A DNA stretch of 64,000 bases from Nocardioides sp. NBC_00368 (GTDB lineage: Bacteria > Actinomycetota > Actinomycetes > Propionibacteriales > Nocardioidaceae), in contig NZ_CP107970.1 of the NCBI RefSeq assembly GCF_036090055.1, positions 808,501-872,500 on the forward strand. The letters run 5' to 3'. Below, one piece after another: positions 32,858-41,981 of this stretch; the first letter of the stretch is position 1, and every line of letters begins with the position of its first letter. The position numbers and the translations under genes are program-made. The notes below the pieces were generated by a model. That model was given only the letters and a program-made list of their open reading frames with translations. It was not told the DNA's origin and ran no database searches.

Positions 32858-32974
32858 TCGCTGCGCTGGTCGAGCTGCGAGCTGGGCCGTACGGCTCATT
32901 CTCGGACCGGATGCTGGGTACCCGGAAGGTCACGAACCGCCACGAGGGCCGGTTCGCACCGGAAGGAGTACACG

Positions 32975-33217
32975 ATGGGATACGGCGTAGGAGCGATTCT
33001 GCTCGTCGTCGGACTTGTCCTGGCGTTGGCTGTGCACGTCTCGGTCAGCGGGGTCGATCTGACCCTGATCGGCTGGATCCTGGCCGCTGTCGGAGCCGTG
33101 GTGCTGATCCTGACCGCAGTGACCCTGAACACCGGCGGTCGCTCACGCACGGTCGCGCGGCGGAGGCACGCCGACGGTACGGAGACCGTCGAGGAGCGAC
33201 GCACCGACACCCTGTGA
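32975..33217 (+). CDS. Small two-helix membrane protein, DUF6458-like
   Basis: Protein of 80 aa. Two hydrophobic segments (about residues 5-22 and 28-50) join through a short SGVDLTLIG turn, followed by a charged Arg-rich C-terminal tail in the cytoplasm. The ATG follows a strong GGAAGGAG. It resembles small actinobacterial membrane proteins grouped as DUF6458, whose function is unknown. It stands between yebC and the LexA-controlled ruvCAB operon with about 115 bp upstream and 147 bp downstream, so it may be its own transcription unit. Confidence 0.8.
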   Translation: MGYGVGAILLVVGLVLALAVHVSVSGVDLTLIGWILAAVGAVVLILTAVTLNTGGRSRTVARRRHADGTETVEERRTDTL

Positions 33218-33304
33218 GCACGAAGGCCTCGACCTCGGGACCTCCGAGCACGTTGCATCCTCTTGGATGAGGGTGTCGCGAGCCCGGAGGCAGCAGCCGA
33301 CCGG

Positions 33305-33310
33305 TAGTCT
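33305..33310 (+). promoter_or_regulatory. -10 box of ruvC promoter
   Basis: TAGTCT directly abuts the LexA box; the expected start of transcription falls inside that box. Confidence 0.45.
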
Positions 33311-33326
33311 GCGAACAGACGTTCGA
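33311..33326. promoter_or_regulatory. LexA (SOS) box upstream of ruvCAB
   Basis: GCGAACAGACGTTCGA matches the actinobacterial TCGAAC-N4-GTTCGA consensus except at the first base. It lies 38 bp before ruvC at the promoter, so RuvCAB should be induced by DNA damage. Confidence 0.75.
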
Positions 33327-33364
33327 CACCCGGCCAGCTCGGTCGTTGTGGAAGAGGTGCTCCA

Positions 33365-33913
33365 GTGCGCGTGCTTGGGATCGACCCCGGCCTGACCCGG
33401 TGCGGGATGGGCGTGGTCGACGGCTCGCTGGGCCGCCCGCTGTCGATGGTGGACGTCGGCGTGATCCGCACCTCCTCGGACCTTCCCGTCTGGGAGCGGC
33501 TGGTGAGCATCGAGAAGGGGATCGACGCCTGGATCGAGGAGCACCGGCCCGATGCGGTCGCGATCGAGCGGATCTTCGCGCGCTCGAACGTCTCCACGAT
33601 CATGGGTACGGCACAGGCCAGCGGTCTGGCCATGGTCTGTGCCGCCCGGCGTGGTCTCCCGGTCGCCCTGCACACCCCGTCCGAGGTCAAGGCCGCCGTC
33701 TCCGGCAACGGCCGCGCCGACAAGGCCCAGGTGACCGCGATGGTGACCCGGATCTTGCGGCTCCCGACCCCGCCGAAGCCCGCCGACGCCGCCGATGCGC
33801 TCGCGCTGGCCATCACCCACCAGTGGCGCGGAGGCGCCCAGAACCGCATCGAAGCCGCGGTGGCCGCGGCCGGGAAGCGCTCAACAGATGTGCTCAACAG
33901 AAGGGTCCCGTAG
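33365..33913 (+). CDS. ruvC: Holliday junction resolvase RuvC
   Basis: Crossover junction endonuclease of 182 aa cleaving Holliday junctions with RuvAB. Catalytic acids are visible in GIDPGLTRCG (Asp7), AIERIFA (Glu) and KPADAADALALA (Asp pair). A short C-terminal tail of about 15 residues, Ala- and Arg-rich, follows the core. It starts with GTG behind AGAGG and is the first gene of ruvCAB, with the ruvA ATG immediately after its stop. A LexA box precedes it. Confidence 0.97.
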   Translation: MRVLGIDPGLTRCGMGVVDGSLGRPLSMVDVGVIRTSSDLPVWERLVSIEKGIDAWIEEHRPDAVAIERIFARSNVSTIMGTAQASGLAMVCAARRGLPVALHTPSEVKAAVSGNGRADKAQVTAMVTRILRLPTPPKPADAADALALAITHQWRGGAQNRIEAAVAAAGKRSTDVLNRRVP

Positions 33914-34516
33914 ATGATCGCGTCCGTGCGCGGCAAGGTCGCCGCCGTCAGTCTCTCCACCGCCGTCGTCGAGGTCGGCGGCATCGGTATCGAGCTGCTC
34001 TGCACGCCCAACACCCTGGCGACGCTCCGCACCGGCGAGGAGGCGCACCTACCGACGAGCCTGGTCGTGCGCGAGGACTCGCTGACCCTCTTCGGGTTCA
34101 CCGACACCGACGAGCGCACGCTCTTCGAGCTTCTCCAGACCGCCTCCGGCGTCGGCCCGAAGCTCGCCCAGGCGATGCTCGCGGTCCTCTCGCCCGACGG
34201 CATCCGGCTGGCCATCTCGACCGAGGACGCCAAGACGCTGACCAAGGTCCCCGGCATCGGTCAGAAGGGCGCCCAGCGGGTGATCCTGGAGCTCAAGGAC
34301 CGGATCGGCGCGCCCACGGGCACCGCCTCGGCCCCCGCGGCCGTCCAGTCGGGCGCGGCGCCGTGGCGCGACCAGGTCACCGAGGCCCTCATCGGCCTGG
34401 GCTACAACGCCCGCGACGCCGACAAGGCGGTCACCGCGATCGAGCCCGAGGCCGGCGACCAGGCCAACATCTCGCTGTTGCTGCGGGCCGCCCTGCGCAC
34501 CCTTTCGAAGGCATAA
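33914..34516 (+). CDS. ruvA: Holliday junction branch migration protein RuvA
   Basis: RuvA of 200 aa. It has an N-terminal OB-fold (MIASVRGKVAAVSLSTAVVE), a central tandem helix-hairpin-helix region (ASGVGPKLAQAMLAVLS and VPGIGQKGAQRVILELK) that binds junction DNA, and a C-terminal RuvB-binding domain (VTEALIGLGYNARDADKAV) after an Ala/Pro linker. The start directly abuts the ruvC stop and the gene ends six bases before ruvB, so the three are co-transcribed. Confidence 0.97.
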   Translation: MIASVRGKVAAVSLSTAVVEVGGIGIELLCTPNTLATLRTGEEAHLPTSLVVREDSLTLFGFTDTDERTLFELLQTASGVGPKLAQAMLAVLSPDGIRLAISTEDAKTLTKVPGIGQKGAQRVILELKDRIGAPTGTASAPAAVQSGAAPWRDQVTEALIGLGYNARDADKAVTAIEPEAGDQANISLLLRAALRTLSKA

Positions 34517-34522
34517 GGACCC

Positions 34523-35620
34523 ATGCACGAGGACGACCTGACCGCAGCCGAGGAGGACTCCCGCTTTGATGGGTACAGCTCCTCGCTCACCATCGCCGAG
34601 GCCGACGGGGACGACCGGGCGGTCGAGGCCGCGCTGCGCCCCAAGAGCCTCGACGAGCTGATCGGCCAGCAACGCGTCCGCGAGCAGCTCAGTCTCGTCC
34701 TGGAGGCGGCTCGGCAGCGTGAGCGAGCACCTGACCACGTACTCCTGTCCGGGCCTCCTGGCCTCGGCAAGACCACCCTCGCGATGATCATCGCCGCCGA
34801 GATGTCGGCGCCGCTGCGGATCACCTCCGGCCCCGCGATCACCCACGCCGGCGACCTCGCCGCCATCCTGAGCGGGCTCAACGAGGGCGAGGTGCTCTTC
34901 GTCGACGAGATCCACCGGATGAGCCGCCCCGCCGAGGAGATGCTCTACCTGGCGATGGAGGACTTCCGGGTCGACGTCGTCATCGGCAAGGGCCCGGGTG
35001 CGACCGCGATCCCGATCGACCTGCCGCCGTTCACGCTGGTCGGCGCGACCACCCGGGCCGGCCTCCTCCCGGGCCCGCTGCGGGACAGGTTCGGGTTCAC
35101 CGGTCATCTGGAGCTCTACGACCCACAAGACCTCGAGCTGATCGTGCGCCGCTCCGCGGGCCTGCTCGACGTCACCCTCCGCGACGACGGCGCCGCCGAG
35201 ATCGCCGGCCGCTCCCGGGGCACCCCACGCATCGCCAACCGCCTGCTGCGCCGCGTACGCGACTATGCCCAGGTCAAGGCCGACGGCACGGTCACCCAGC
35301 AGGTCGCCCAGAAGGCGCTCGACCTCTACGAGGTCGATCCGCTCGGTCTGGACCGCCTCGACCTGGCCGTCCTCGACGCCCTGTGCCGCCGCTTCGGCGG
35401 CGGTCCGGTCGGCATCTCCACCCTCGCCGTCGCGGTGGGGGAGGAGCGCGAGACGGTCGAGGAGGTCGCCGAGCCCTTCCTCGTACGCAGCGGCTTCCTG
35501 GCCCGTACGCCACGGGGCCGCGTCGCGACGCCGGCGGCATGGGAGCACCTCGGGCTGCCCGTGCCGGCCAGCGCCGAGGCGGCGGCGTGGTCCAGAGACA
35601 CGCTCTGGGATGAGGCCTGA
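34523..35620 (+). CDS. ruvB: Holliday junction branch migration ATPase RuvB
   Basis: Hexameric AAA+ motor of 365 aa. Walker A is GPPGLGKTT (residues 77-85) and Walker B LFVDEIHRM. Sensor-1 ATTRAG is followed by DRFGF with the arginine finger, and RGTPRIANRLLRRVRDYAQV is the sensor-2 and winged-helix transition. A polar N-terminal extension of about 35 residues precedes the core LRPKSLDELIGQ, a common actinobacterial feature. It is the last gene of the SOS-controlled operon; the yajC promoter lies 27 bp further on. Confidence 0.97.
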   Translation: MHEDDLTAAEEDSRFDGYSSSLTIAEADGDDRAVEAALRPKSLDELIGQQRVREQLSLVLEAARQRERAPDHVLLSGPPGLGKTTLAMIIAAEMSAPLRITSGPAITHAGDLAAILSGLNEGEVLFVDEIHRMSRPAEEMLYLAMEDFRVDVVIGKGPGATAIPIDLPPFTLVGATTRAGLLPGPLRDRFGFTGHLELYDPQDLELIVRRSAGLLDVTLRDDGAAEIAGRSRGTPRIANRLLRRVRDYAQVKADGTVTQQVAQKALDLYEVDPLGLDRLDLAVLDALCRRFGGGPVGISTLAVAVGEERETVEEVAEPFLVRSGFLARTPRGRVATPAAWEHLGLPVPASAEAAAWSRDTLWDEA

Positions 35621-35646
35621 TTCACAGTCCCAACCAGGTGCCTGGT

Positions 35647-35652
35647 TAGACT
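35647..35652 (+). promoter_or_regulatory. -10 box for yajC-secDF
   Basis: TAGACT would start a transcript with a leader of about 50 nt before the yajC GTG, separating the Sec genes from ruvCAB transcription. Confidence 0.4.
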
Positions 35653-35707
35653 TGCACGTCGCCGTGCGTCTGCCGGCCACCACTCAGACTGTCGGAGCCG
35701 AACCCCC

Positions 35708-36070
35708 GTGGAATTCCTTCCTTTTATCGTCATCATCGTCCTGTTCTACTTCCTGTTGATCAGGCCGCAGCAGAAGCGTGCGAAGGAGGCTCGAGAGCTC
35801 CAGCTCAACCTCCAGCCGGGTGACCGGGTGATGCTGACCGCTGGGCTCTTCGGCACCGTGACCGAGGTCGAGGAGACCACGACCAACATCAAGGTCGAGA
35901 TCGCCGACGGCGTCGTCATCCAGGTCGTGCGCCAGGCCGTGGCCCAGAAGGTCGCGCCCGCCGACGACTCCGACGACGAGGCCGGCGAGGAGACCGAGGT
36001 CGAGGCTGCGGCCGACGAGACCTCCGCCGATGCCGAGAACGTCATCGTGGACCTCGACAAGAAGGACTGA
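35708..36070 (+). CDS. yajC: Preprotein translocase subunit YajC
   Basis: Single-pass membrane protein of 120 aa. A helix at residues 3-19 (FLPFIVIIVLFYFLLIRPQQK) is followed by a small beta domain with LQPGDRVMLTAGLFGTV. A long acidic tail of about 35 residues, rich in Asp and Glu, ends the protein. YajC joins SecD and SecF in the Sec accessory complex. The GTG start is eight bases downstream of GGAGCC. The gene is immediately upstream of secD-secF, the standard order. Confidence 0.95.
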   Translation: MEFLPFIVIIVLFYFLLIRPQQKRAKEARELQLNLQPGDRVMLTAGLFGTVTEVEETTTNIKVEIADGVVIQVVRQAVAQKVAPADDSDDEAGEETEVEAAADETSADAENVIVDLDKKD

Positions 36071-36078
36071 CCGAACTC

Positions 36079-37791
36079 ATGGCACGCAAGACCGCGCGCC
36101 CAGGGCGGACACTCGCACTGCTCTTCCTGGCGATCGCGATCATGTTCGGCGGCATCGCGTTCGCCGGCACCTGGAAGCCCGAGCTGGGCCTCGACCTCCG
36201 TGGCGGCACCGAGATCTCGATGACCGCCGAGAACTCCGAGGGCGGTTCGGTCCCGAAGGAGAGCCTCGACGAGGCCAAGGCGATCATCGACCAGCGCGTC
36301 AACGGGTCCGGCATCACCGGCGGCCGGGTGACCACCGAGGGCAACGACGTCATCAAGGTCTCCATCCCCGGCACCGGCAAGGTGCAGCAGGAGACCGCCG
36401 AGCGCGTGCGCCAGACCGCGAAGCTCCGCTTCCGACTGGTCGCCTGCAGCCTGCAGACGCAGTGTGGCACCGGCGCCGACGCCGGCGGCTCGATGATCGA
36501 GGACCCCTCGACCGGCACCGTCCCCGGCACGTCGCCGCGGGCGCCGTTCGGTGGCGAGACCGCCAGCGCGACCGAGACCGCGAGCGCGTCCGACAAGGCC
36601 TCTGACAAGGCGTCGGAGAAGGCCGAGCCGAGCGCCAGCCCGTCGGCCTCCGCGAGCGCCGAGCCCGAGAAGCAGAACGACAACGCGGTCGTGAAGGTCG
36701 ACGACGCGGTCAAGTTCATGCGCAACGTGCCGCAGGAGTGGGCGAGCGCCTACAACTCCTTCAGCTGCCCCGCCCCGGGCGCCGAGCCGGCCGAGGACAT
36801 CCCCGGCAAGCCGCTGCTGACCTGCGACAACGACGGCGTTCCCTACCTGCTGACCCCGGCGGTTATCGAGGGCACCGAGATCGACGAGGCCTCCTACGGC
36901 ATCCCGCAGCAGCAGGCCAACTACGTCGTGACGCTCGACTTCAAGTCCAAGGGCAACAAGGTCTTCGCCGACACCACCGGCGCGATCGCCGGCACCGGCG
37001 AGCAGTTCGCGATCGTCCTGGACGCCAAGGTCATCTCCGCCCCGACCGCGGACTCGCGGATCAGCGGCGGCGCCCAGATCAGCGGCGACTTCACCCAGGA
37101 GAGCGCCGCCGCGCTGGCCAACAACCTGAAGTACGGCTCGCTGCCGCTCGACTTCCCCGACGACGGCATCCAGACCCGGGTCATCGGCCCGACGCTGGCC
37201 GGCAACCAGCTCACCGCCGGTCTGTGGGCCGGTCTGGTCGGGCTGATCCTCGTGGTGATCTACTCGATCATCTACTACCGCGGCATGAGCATCGTGGTGA
37301 TCGGGTCGCTGGCCGTGGCCGGTGCTGCGACGTACGGCATGATCCTGCTGCTCAGCGAGACCGCGGGCGTCACGCTCGACCTGCCCGGTGTGGCCGGTCT
37401 GATCGTGGGTATCGGCATCACCGCCGACTCGTTCATCATCCTCTACGAGAGGATGCGTGACGACATGCGTGAGGGCCGCTCCATGCGGGTGGCCGTCGAC
37501 ACCGCGTGGCCGCGGGCACGAAACACGTGTCTGGCCTCCGACGGCGTCTCGTTCCTGGCCGCGTTCGTGCTCTACGTCTTCGCGACCAACGAGGTCAAGG
37601 GCTTCGCGTTCATGCTCGGCCTGACCACGGTCATCGACGTGCTGGTGTTCTTCTGGTTCACCCACCCGATGACCAAGCTCATGGCCGGCTGGGGCTTCTA
37701 CAACAAGGGCCACGTCCTCTCGGGCATGGACAAGCGTGCGATCGGCATGATGCCCGCCTCGGGCACCACTCTGGCTGGAGGCAAGGCCTGA
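36079..37791 (+). CDS. secD: Protein translocase subunit SecD
   Basis: Proton-driven Sec accessory subunit of 570 aa. The first helix (about residues 10-30) leads into the GLDLRGGTEI motif of the P1 domain. The second P1 half includes ADTTGAIAGTGEQFAIVLD, and five C-terminal helices follow with VAGLIVGIGITADSFIILYER (Asp for proton flow). Residues 160-202 are an insertion of Ser, Ala, Glu and Lys repeats inside the extracytoplasmic domain, lacking in short SecD proteins. The stop overlaps the secF start by one base (TGATG). Confidence 0.96.
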   Translation: MARKTARPGRTLALLFLAIAIMFGGIAFAGTWKPELGLDLRGGTEISMTAENSEGGSVPKESLDEAKAIIDQRVNGSGITGGRVTTEGNDVIKVSIPGTGKVQQETAERVRQTAKLRFRLVACSLQTQCGTGADAGGSMIEDPSTGTVPGTSPRAPFGGETASATETASASDKASDKASEKAEPSASPSASASAEPEKQNDNAVVKVDDAVKFMRNVPQEWASAYNSFSCPAPGAEPAEDIPGKPLLTCDNDGVPYLLTPAVIEGTEIDEASYGIPQQQANYVVTLDFKSKGNKVFADTTGAIAGTGEQFAIVLDAKVISAPTADSRISGGAQISGDFTQESAAALANNLKYGSLPLDFPDDGIQTRVIGPTLAGNQLTAGLWAGLVGLILVVIYSIIYYRGMSIVVIGSLAVAGAATYGMILLLSETAGVTLDLPGVAGLIVGIGITADSFIILYERMRDDMREGRSMRVAVDTAWPRARNTCLASDGVSFLAAFVLYVFATNEVKGFAFMLGLTTVIDVLVFFWFTHPMTKLMAGWGFYNKGHVLSGMDKRAIGMMPASGTTLAGGKA

Positions 37792-39029
37792 TGAGCAAGT
37801 TCTCTTTCTCGCGGCTCGGCAAGGAGCTCTACACCGGCGAGAAGTCGTTCGACTTCGTCGGGAAGCGCAAGATCTGGTACGCCGCGTCGATCGTGCTGCT
37901 CGCAGTCATCGTCGGCGGGATGTTCCTCAGGCCGCTCAACCTCGGTATCGACTTCACCGGCGGTACGCGTTACACCGTCTCGGTCGACGGTGCCGACCAG
38001 AAGCTGGCCGACGAGCTGCGCGGAGTCATCGGTGACACCGAGGTGGACGAGGCCGACAGCGCCACGGTGCGTACGGCCGGATCCGACTCCATCGTCATCG
38101 AGACCGAGGCGATCCCGGACGGGTCCGAGGACGACCAGGCGATGATCAAGGCGATCACCGAGACCGCCGACGTGCCCGAGGACGACATCTCCCGCACCGG
38201 CATCGGACCGAGCTGGGGTGAACGGGTCGCCACCAAGGCCGGCCTCGCGCTGGGCATCTTCCTGCTGGGCGTGATCGCGTTCATCTGGATCTACTTCAAG
38301 GAATGGAAGATGTCGGTCGCGGCCGTCGTGGCCCTGGCGCACGACGTGCTCCTGACCGTCGGCGTCTACGCGATCGTCGGCTTCGAGGTGACGCCCGCGA
38401 CGGTGACCGGGTTCCTGACGATCCTCGGTTACTCGCTCTACGACACCGTGGTGGTCTTCGACAAGGTCAAGGAGAACACCCGCAACCTGGGCCTGAAGAA
38501 GCAGACGTACGCCCAGGCCGCCAACCTGGCGGTCAACCAGACCCTGGTGCGCTCGATCAACACCTCGATCGTCGGTCTGCTGCCGGTCGTCGCGATCCTC
38601 TACGTCAGCGCCGTCCAGCTCGGCACGTCCTCGCTCAAGGACATCTCGCTGGTGCTGTTCGTCGGTATGGCCGTCGGCACCTACTCCTCGATCTTCATCG
38701 CCACGCCGATGCTGGTGCACCTGAAGTCGGGCGAGAAGGACATCGTCGACGCCGAGAAGCGGGCCGCCGCGCGGATGAAGGAAGCCGACAAGTACGCCGC
38801 GGTCCCGGTCTTCGACGAGGGCATGGCCGTCGCCGAGGAGGAGCCGGACGAGCTCCGCGAGTCCTCCTCCGAGGACCTGCACGAGGCCGGCGTCAGCCGG
38901 GTCACCAGCCCCAACAGCTCCGCGCTGGGACGAGGGCGCAACGTACCCTCCGCGCACCGCGAGGTGAGCGACAGCGGCGCCGCCGGGCGCCCGCAGCCCA
39001 AGCGCGAGTCGAGGTCGAAGCGCAAGTGA
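37791..39029 (+). CDS. secF: Protein translocase subunit SecF
   Basis: SecF of 412 aa, partner of SecD. The N-terminal helix is followed by LGIDFTGGTRYTV and an extracytoplasmic P4-type domain, then five helices with TVTGFLTILGYSLYDTVVVFDKVKEN (proton-path Asp) and SIVGLLPVVAIL. About 90 residues after the last helix form a charged cytoplasmic tail ending in RESRSKRK, typical of actinobacterial SecF. The start overlaps secD by one base, and the stop overlaps the apt GTG. Confidence 0.96.
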   Translation: MSKFSFSRLGKELYTGEKSFDFVGKRKIWYAASIVLLAVIVGGMFLRPLNLGIDFTGGTRYTVSVDGADQKLADELRGVIGDTEVDEADSATVRTAGSDSIVIETEAIPDGSEDDQAMIKAITETADVPEDDISRTGIGPSWGERVATKAGLALGIFLLGVIAFIWIYFKEWKMSVAAVVALAHDVLLTVGVYAIVGFEVTPATVTGFLTILGYSLYDTVVVFDKVKENTRNLGLKKQTYAQAANLAVNQTLVRSINTSIVGLLPVVAILYVSAVQLGTSSLKDISLVLFVGMAVGTYSSIFIATPMLVHLKSGEKDIVDAEKRAAARMKEADKYAAVPVFDEGMAVAEEEPDELRESSSEDLHEAGVSRVTSPNSSALGRGRNVPSAHREVSDSGAAGRPQPKRESRSKRK

Positions 39030-39592
39030 GTCTCTCCGAGACGGCCGCCGGCGGCCGGTCGCTCGAGGAAACCCTCGAGCGGCTGGTCGCCGACGTCCCC
39101 GACTTCCCGGAGCCGGGCGTCGGGTTCAAGGACATCACCCCGCTGCTCGCCGACCACGCCGGCTTCACCCAGGTGGTCGAGGCGCTCGCCGCCCCGGCGC
39201 GCGACGCCGACGGCACCGTGACCGTCACCAAGGTGCTCGGCATGGAGTCGCGCGGGTTCATCCTCGGCGCTCCCGCCGCCCTGCAACTCGGCGTCGGCTT
39301 CGTGCCCGTACGCAAGGCCGGCAAGCTCCCGCGCGAGACCCACGCGGTCTCCTACTCGCTGGAGTACGGCGAGGCCACCCTGGAGATCCACACCGACGCG
39401 GTCGCGCCGGGGGAGCGGGTGCTGGTCATCGACGACGTCCTGGCCACCGGCGGCACCGCGGCCGCCACCATCGAGCTCGTCGAGCGCTGCGGCGGCATCG
39501 TCGCGGGCGTCTCGGTGCTGCTCGAGCTCGGCTTCCTCGACCCGCGCAGCAAGCTGCCGGACACGCAGGTGCACTCGCTCCTGGTCAGTTGA
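39026..39592 (+). CDS. apt: Adenine phosphoribosyltransferase
   Basis: Type I phosphoribosyltransferase of 188 aa that salvages adenine to AMP with PRPP. The PRPP-binding loop is VLVIDDVLATGGTAAA, and MESRGFILGAPAA and the flexible KAGKLPRE hood motif match Apt. The N-terminus carries PDFPEPGVGFKDITPLL. It begins with GTG in a GTGA overlap with secF, so purine salvage is translationally tied to the Sec genes, as in mycobacteria where apt lies between secF and relA. Confidence 0.95.
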   Translation: MSLSETAAGGRSLEETLERLVADVPDFPEPGVGFKDITPLLADHAGFTQVVEALAAPARDADGTVTVTKVLGMESRGFILGAPAALQLGVGFVPVRKAGKLPRETHAVSYSLEYGEATLEIHTDAVAPGERVLVIDDVLATGGTAAATIELVERCGGIVAGVSVLLELGFLDPRSKLPDTQVHSLLVS

Positions 39593-39642
39593 CAGGTCCA
39601 GTATGCAGGTGTCGTCCTAGCCAATGCTCCGGGTACGGCCGG

Positions 39643-39648
39643 TAGACT
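39643..39648 (+). promoter_or_regulatory. -10 box of leaderless relA promoter
   Basis: TAGACT lies six bases before the relA ATG with no Shine-Dalgarno sequence, predicting a leaderless mRNA for the stringent-response enzyme. Confidence 0.6.
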
Positions 39649-39654
39649 CTGGCT

Positions 39655-41970
39655 ATGGCAGAGGATCGCATCGTCGCGCAGCCTCGTGCGCACAACATCG
39701 AGGCGCGGGAGAGCAGTGGCCCGGCCCCGTCGGGCCGCAGCGTGCGTGCGCGTCTGGCCCGGATCGGCGGGCGCGGCGCTCCGGGCAATCCTGTCCTCGA
39801 GCCGCTGTTCCGGGCGGTCAGGTCCAACCACCCGAAGGCCGACCTGGCCCTTCTGGAGCGGGCCTACGTCACCGCCGAGCGCCTGCACGGCACCCAGATG
39901 CGCAAGAGCGGCGATCCCTACATCACCCACCCGCTCGCGGTGACCACGATCCTCGCCGAGCTCGGCATGACCGAGCCGACCCTCGTCGCGGCCCTGCTGC
40001 ACGACACCGTCGAGGACACGCCCTACACGCTCAAGGAGCTCACCCGCGACTTCGGTGAGGAGGTCGCCCACCTCGTCGACGGCGTCACCAAGCTCGACAA
40101 GGTCACCTACGGTGACTCGGCGCAGGCCGAGACGATCCGCAAGATGGTCGTGGCGATGTCGCGTGACATCCGGGTGCTCGTGATCAAGCTGGCCGACCGC
40201 CTGCACAACATGCGTACGCTGCGCTACGTCCCCCAAAAGTCGCAGGAGCGGTCGGCTCGCGAGACGCTCGACATCTACGCGCCCCTGGCCCACCGGCTCG
40301 GCATGAATACCATCAAGTTCGAGCTGGAGGACCTCGCCTTCGCGACCCTCTACCCGAAGATGTACGACGAGCTCGTCCGCCTCGTCGCCGACCGCAATCC
40401 GTCGCGGGAGAAGTTCCTGGCGCAGGTCATCGACCAGGTCGAGCGTGACCTGCACGACGCCCGGATCAAGGCGACCGTCACCGGGCGCCCGAAGCACTAC
40501 TACTCGATCTACCAGAAGATGATCGTCGGCGGTAAGGACTTCTCCGACATCAACGACCTGGTCGGCATCCGGATCCTGGTCGAGGACGAGCGCGACTGCT
40601 ACTCCGTACTCGGCATCCTGCACTCGCGGTGGAACCCTGTCCTCGGGCGGTTCAAGGACTACATCGCGATGCCGAAGTTCAACATGTACCAGTCGCTGCA
40701 CACCACCGTGATCGGCCCGCAGGGCAAGCCGGTCGAGCTGCAGATCCGCACCTTCGCGATGCACCGCCGCGCCGAGTTCGGCGTCGCCGCGCACTGGAAG
40801 TACAAGGAGGACGGCCGCAACGGTGTCGATACCGACCGGCCGATGGACAACGACATGAGCTGGGTCAAGCAGCTCATGGACTGGCAGTCGGAGGTCAACG
40901 ACCCCGGTGAGTTCCTGGAGTCGCTGCGCTTCGAGATGAAGCGCACCGAGGTCTACGTCTTCACGCCCAAGGGCGACGTGATCGCGCTGCCGGCCGACGC
41001 GACCCCTGTCGATTTCGCCTACGCCGTCCACACCGAGGTCGGAAACAAGACCATCGGCGCCCGGGTCAACGGCCGGCTGGTGCCGCTGGAGTCGACCCTG
41101 GAGAGCGGCGACGTCGTCGAGGTCTTCACCTCCAAGTCACCCAACGCCGGCCCGTCGAAGGACTGGACCTCCTTCGTCAAGTCCAACCGGGCCAAGGCGA
41201 AGATCCGGCAGTGGTACACGCGCGAGCGTCGCGACGAGGCCATCGAGAAGGGCCAGGACGCGATCGCGCGACTCATGCGCAAGGAGGGCCTGCCCCTCAA
41301 GCGGCTGATGTCGCGCGAGTCGCTCATGCTCGCCGCCGACCACTTCGATCTCGCCGACGTCGAGGCGCTCTACGCCGCGGTCGGTGAGAGCCACCTCTCC
41401 GCGCAGGCGGTCGTACGCCGGGTCATCGAGGACCATGGCGGCGACGATGGCGCTGCCGAGGACCTCGCCGAGGCCATCAACGTCGGCCGCAGGCGCCACG
41501 GCAAGGTCTCGACCGCCAACTCCGACGCCGGCGTGATCGTCAAGGGGTCCCCGGACGTCTGGGTCAAGCTCGCCAAGTGCTGCACCCCGGTGCCCGGCGA
41601 CGACATCCTCGGTTTCGTCACCAAGGGCGGGGGAGTCTCGGTCCACCGCACCGACTGCACCAACGCCGCCGAGCTCCGCTCCCACCCCGAGCGGCTGCTC
41701 GAGGTCGAGTGGGGTTCCACCTCCAACTCGGTCTTCCTGGTCAACATCCAGGTCGAGGCGCTCGACCGGGCCCGGCTCCTCTCGGACATCACGATGGCGC
41801 TCTCCGACGCCCACGTGAACATCCTCAGTGCCCAGCTCACCACCACCCGCGACCGCGTCGCGAAGTCCCGGTTCTCCTTCGAGATGGCCGACTCCAAACA
41901 CCTGGACACCGTCTTGAAGCAGGTACGCACCGTCCCCGGCGTCTTCGACGCCTACCGCGTCACCCAGTAG
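39655..41970 (+). CDS. relA: Bifunctional (p)ppGpp synthetase/hydrolase RelA (RSH)
   Basis: Long RSH enzyme of 771 aa controlling the stringent response. The hydrolase HD domain is intact: His92 in THPLAV and HDTVEDT at 116-122. The synthetase domain has GRPKHYYSIYQKM, RFKDYIAMPKFNMYQSLHTT and EFGVAAHWKYKE. TGS follows (VYVFTPKGDVIALPADATPVDFAYAVH, split by known motifs), then a zinc-finger-like CCTPVPGDD segment and a C-terminal ACT domain. Both activities should therefore be present, as in most actinobacteria with a single long RSH. Neighbour apt supplies the purine nucleotide pool. Confidence 0.97.
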   Translation: MAEDRIVAQPRAHNIEARESSGPAPSGRSVRARLARIGGRGAPGNPVLEPLFRAVRSNHPKADLALLERAYVTAERLHGTQMRKSGDPYITHPLAVTTILAELGMTEPTLVAALLHDTVEDTPYTLKELTRDFGEEVAHLVDGVTKLDKVTYGDSAQAETIRKMVVAMSRDIRVLVIKLADRLHNMRTLRYVPQKSQERSARETLDIYAPLAHRLGMNTIKFELEDLAFATLYPKMYDELVRLVADRNPSREKFLAQVIDQVERDLHDARIKATVTGRPKHYYSIYQKMIVGGKDFSDINDLVGIRILVEDERDCYSVLGILHSRWNPVLGRFKDYIAMPKFNMYQSLHTTVIGPQGKPVELQIRTFAMHRRAEFGVAAHWKYKEDGRNGVDTDRPMDNDMSWVKQLMDWQSEVNDPGEFLESLRFEMKRTEVYVFTPKGDVIALPADATPVDFAYAVHTEVGNKTIGARVNGRLVPLESTLESGDVVEVFTSKSPNAGPSKDWTSFVKSNRAKAKIRQWYTRERRDEAIEKGQDAIARLMRKEGLPLKRLMSRESLMLAADHFDLADVEALYAAVGESHLSAQAVVRRVIEDHGGDDGAAEDLAEAINVGRRRHGKVSTANSDAGVIVKGSPDVWVKLAKCCTPVPGDDILGFVTKGGGVSVHRTDCTNAAELRSHPERLLEVEWGSTSNSVFLVNIQVEALDRARLLSDITMALSDAHVNILSAQLTTTRDRVAKSRFSFEMADSKHLDTVLKQVRTVPGVFDAYRVTQ

Positions 41971-41981
41971 AAGGAGACGGC

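Noticed and set aside
32858..32974. Terminator after yebC
   Set aside because: Only a GCCGTACGGC palindrome and a 6-bp stem are present, too weak to call.
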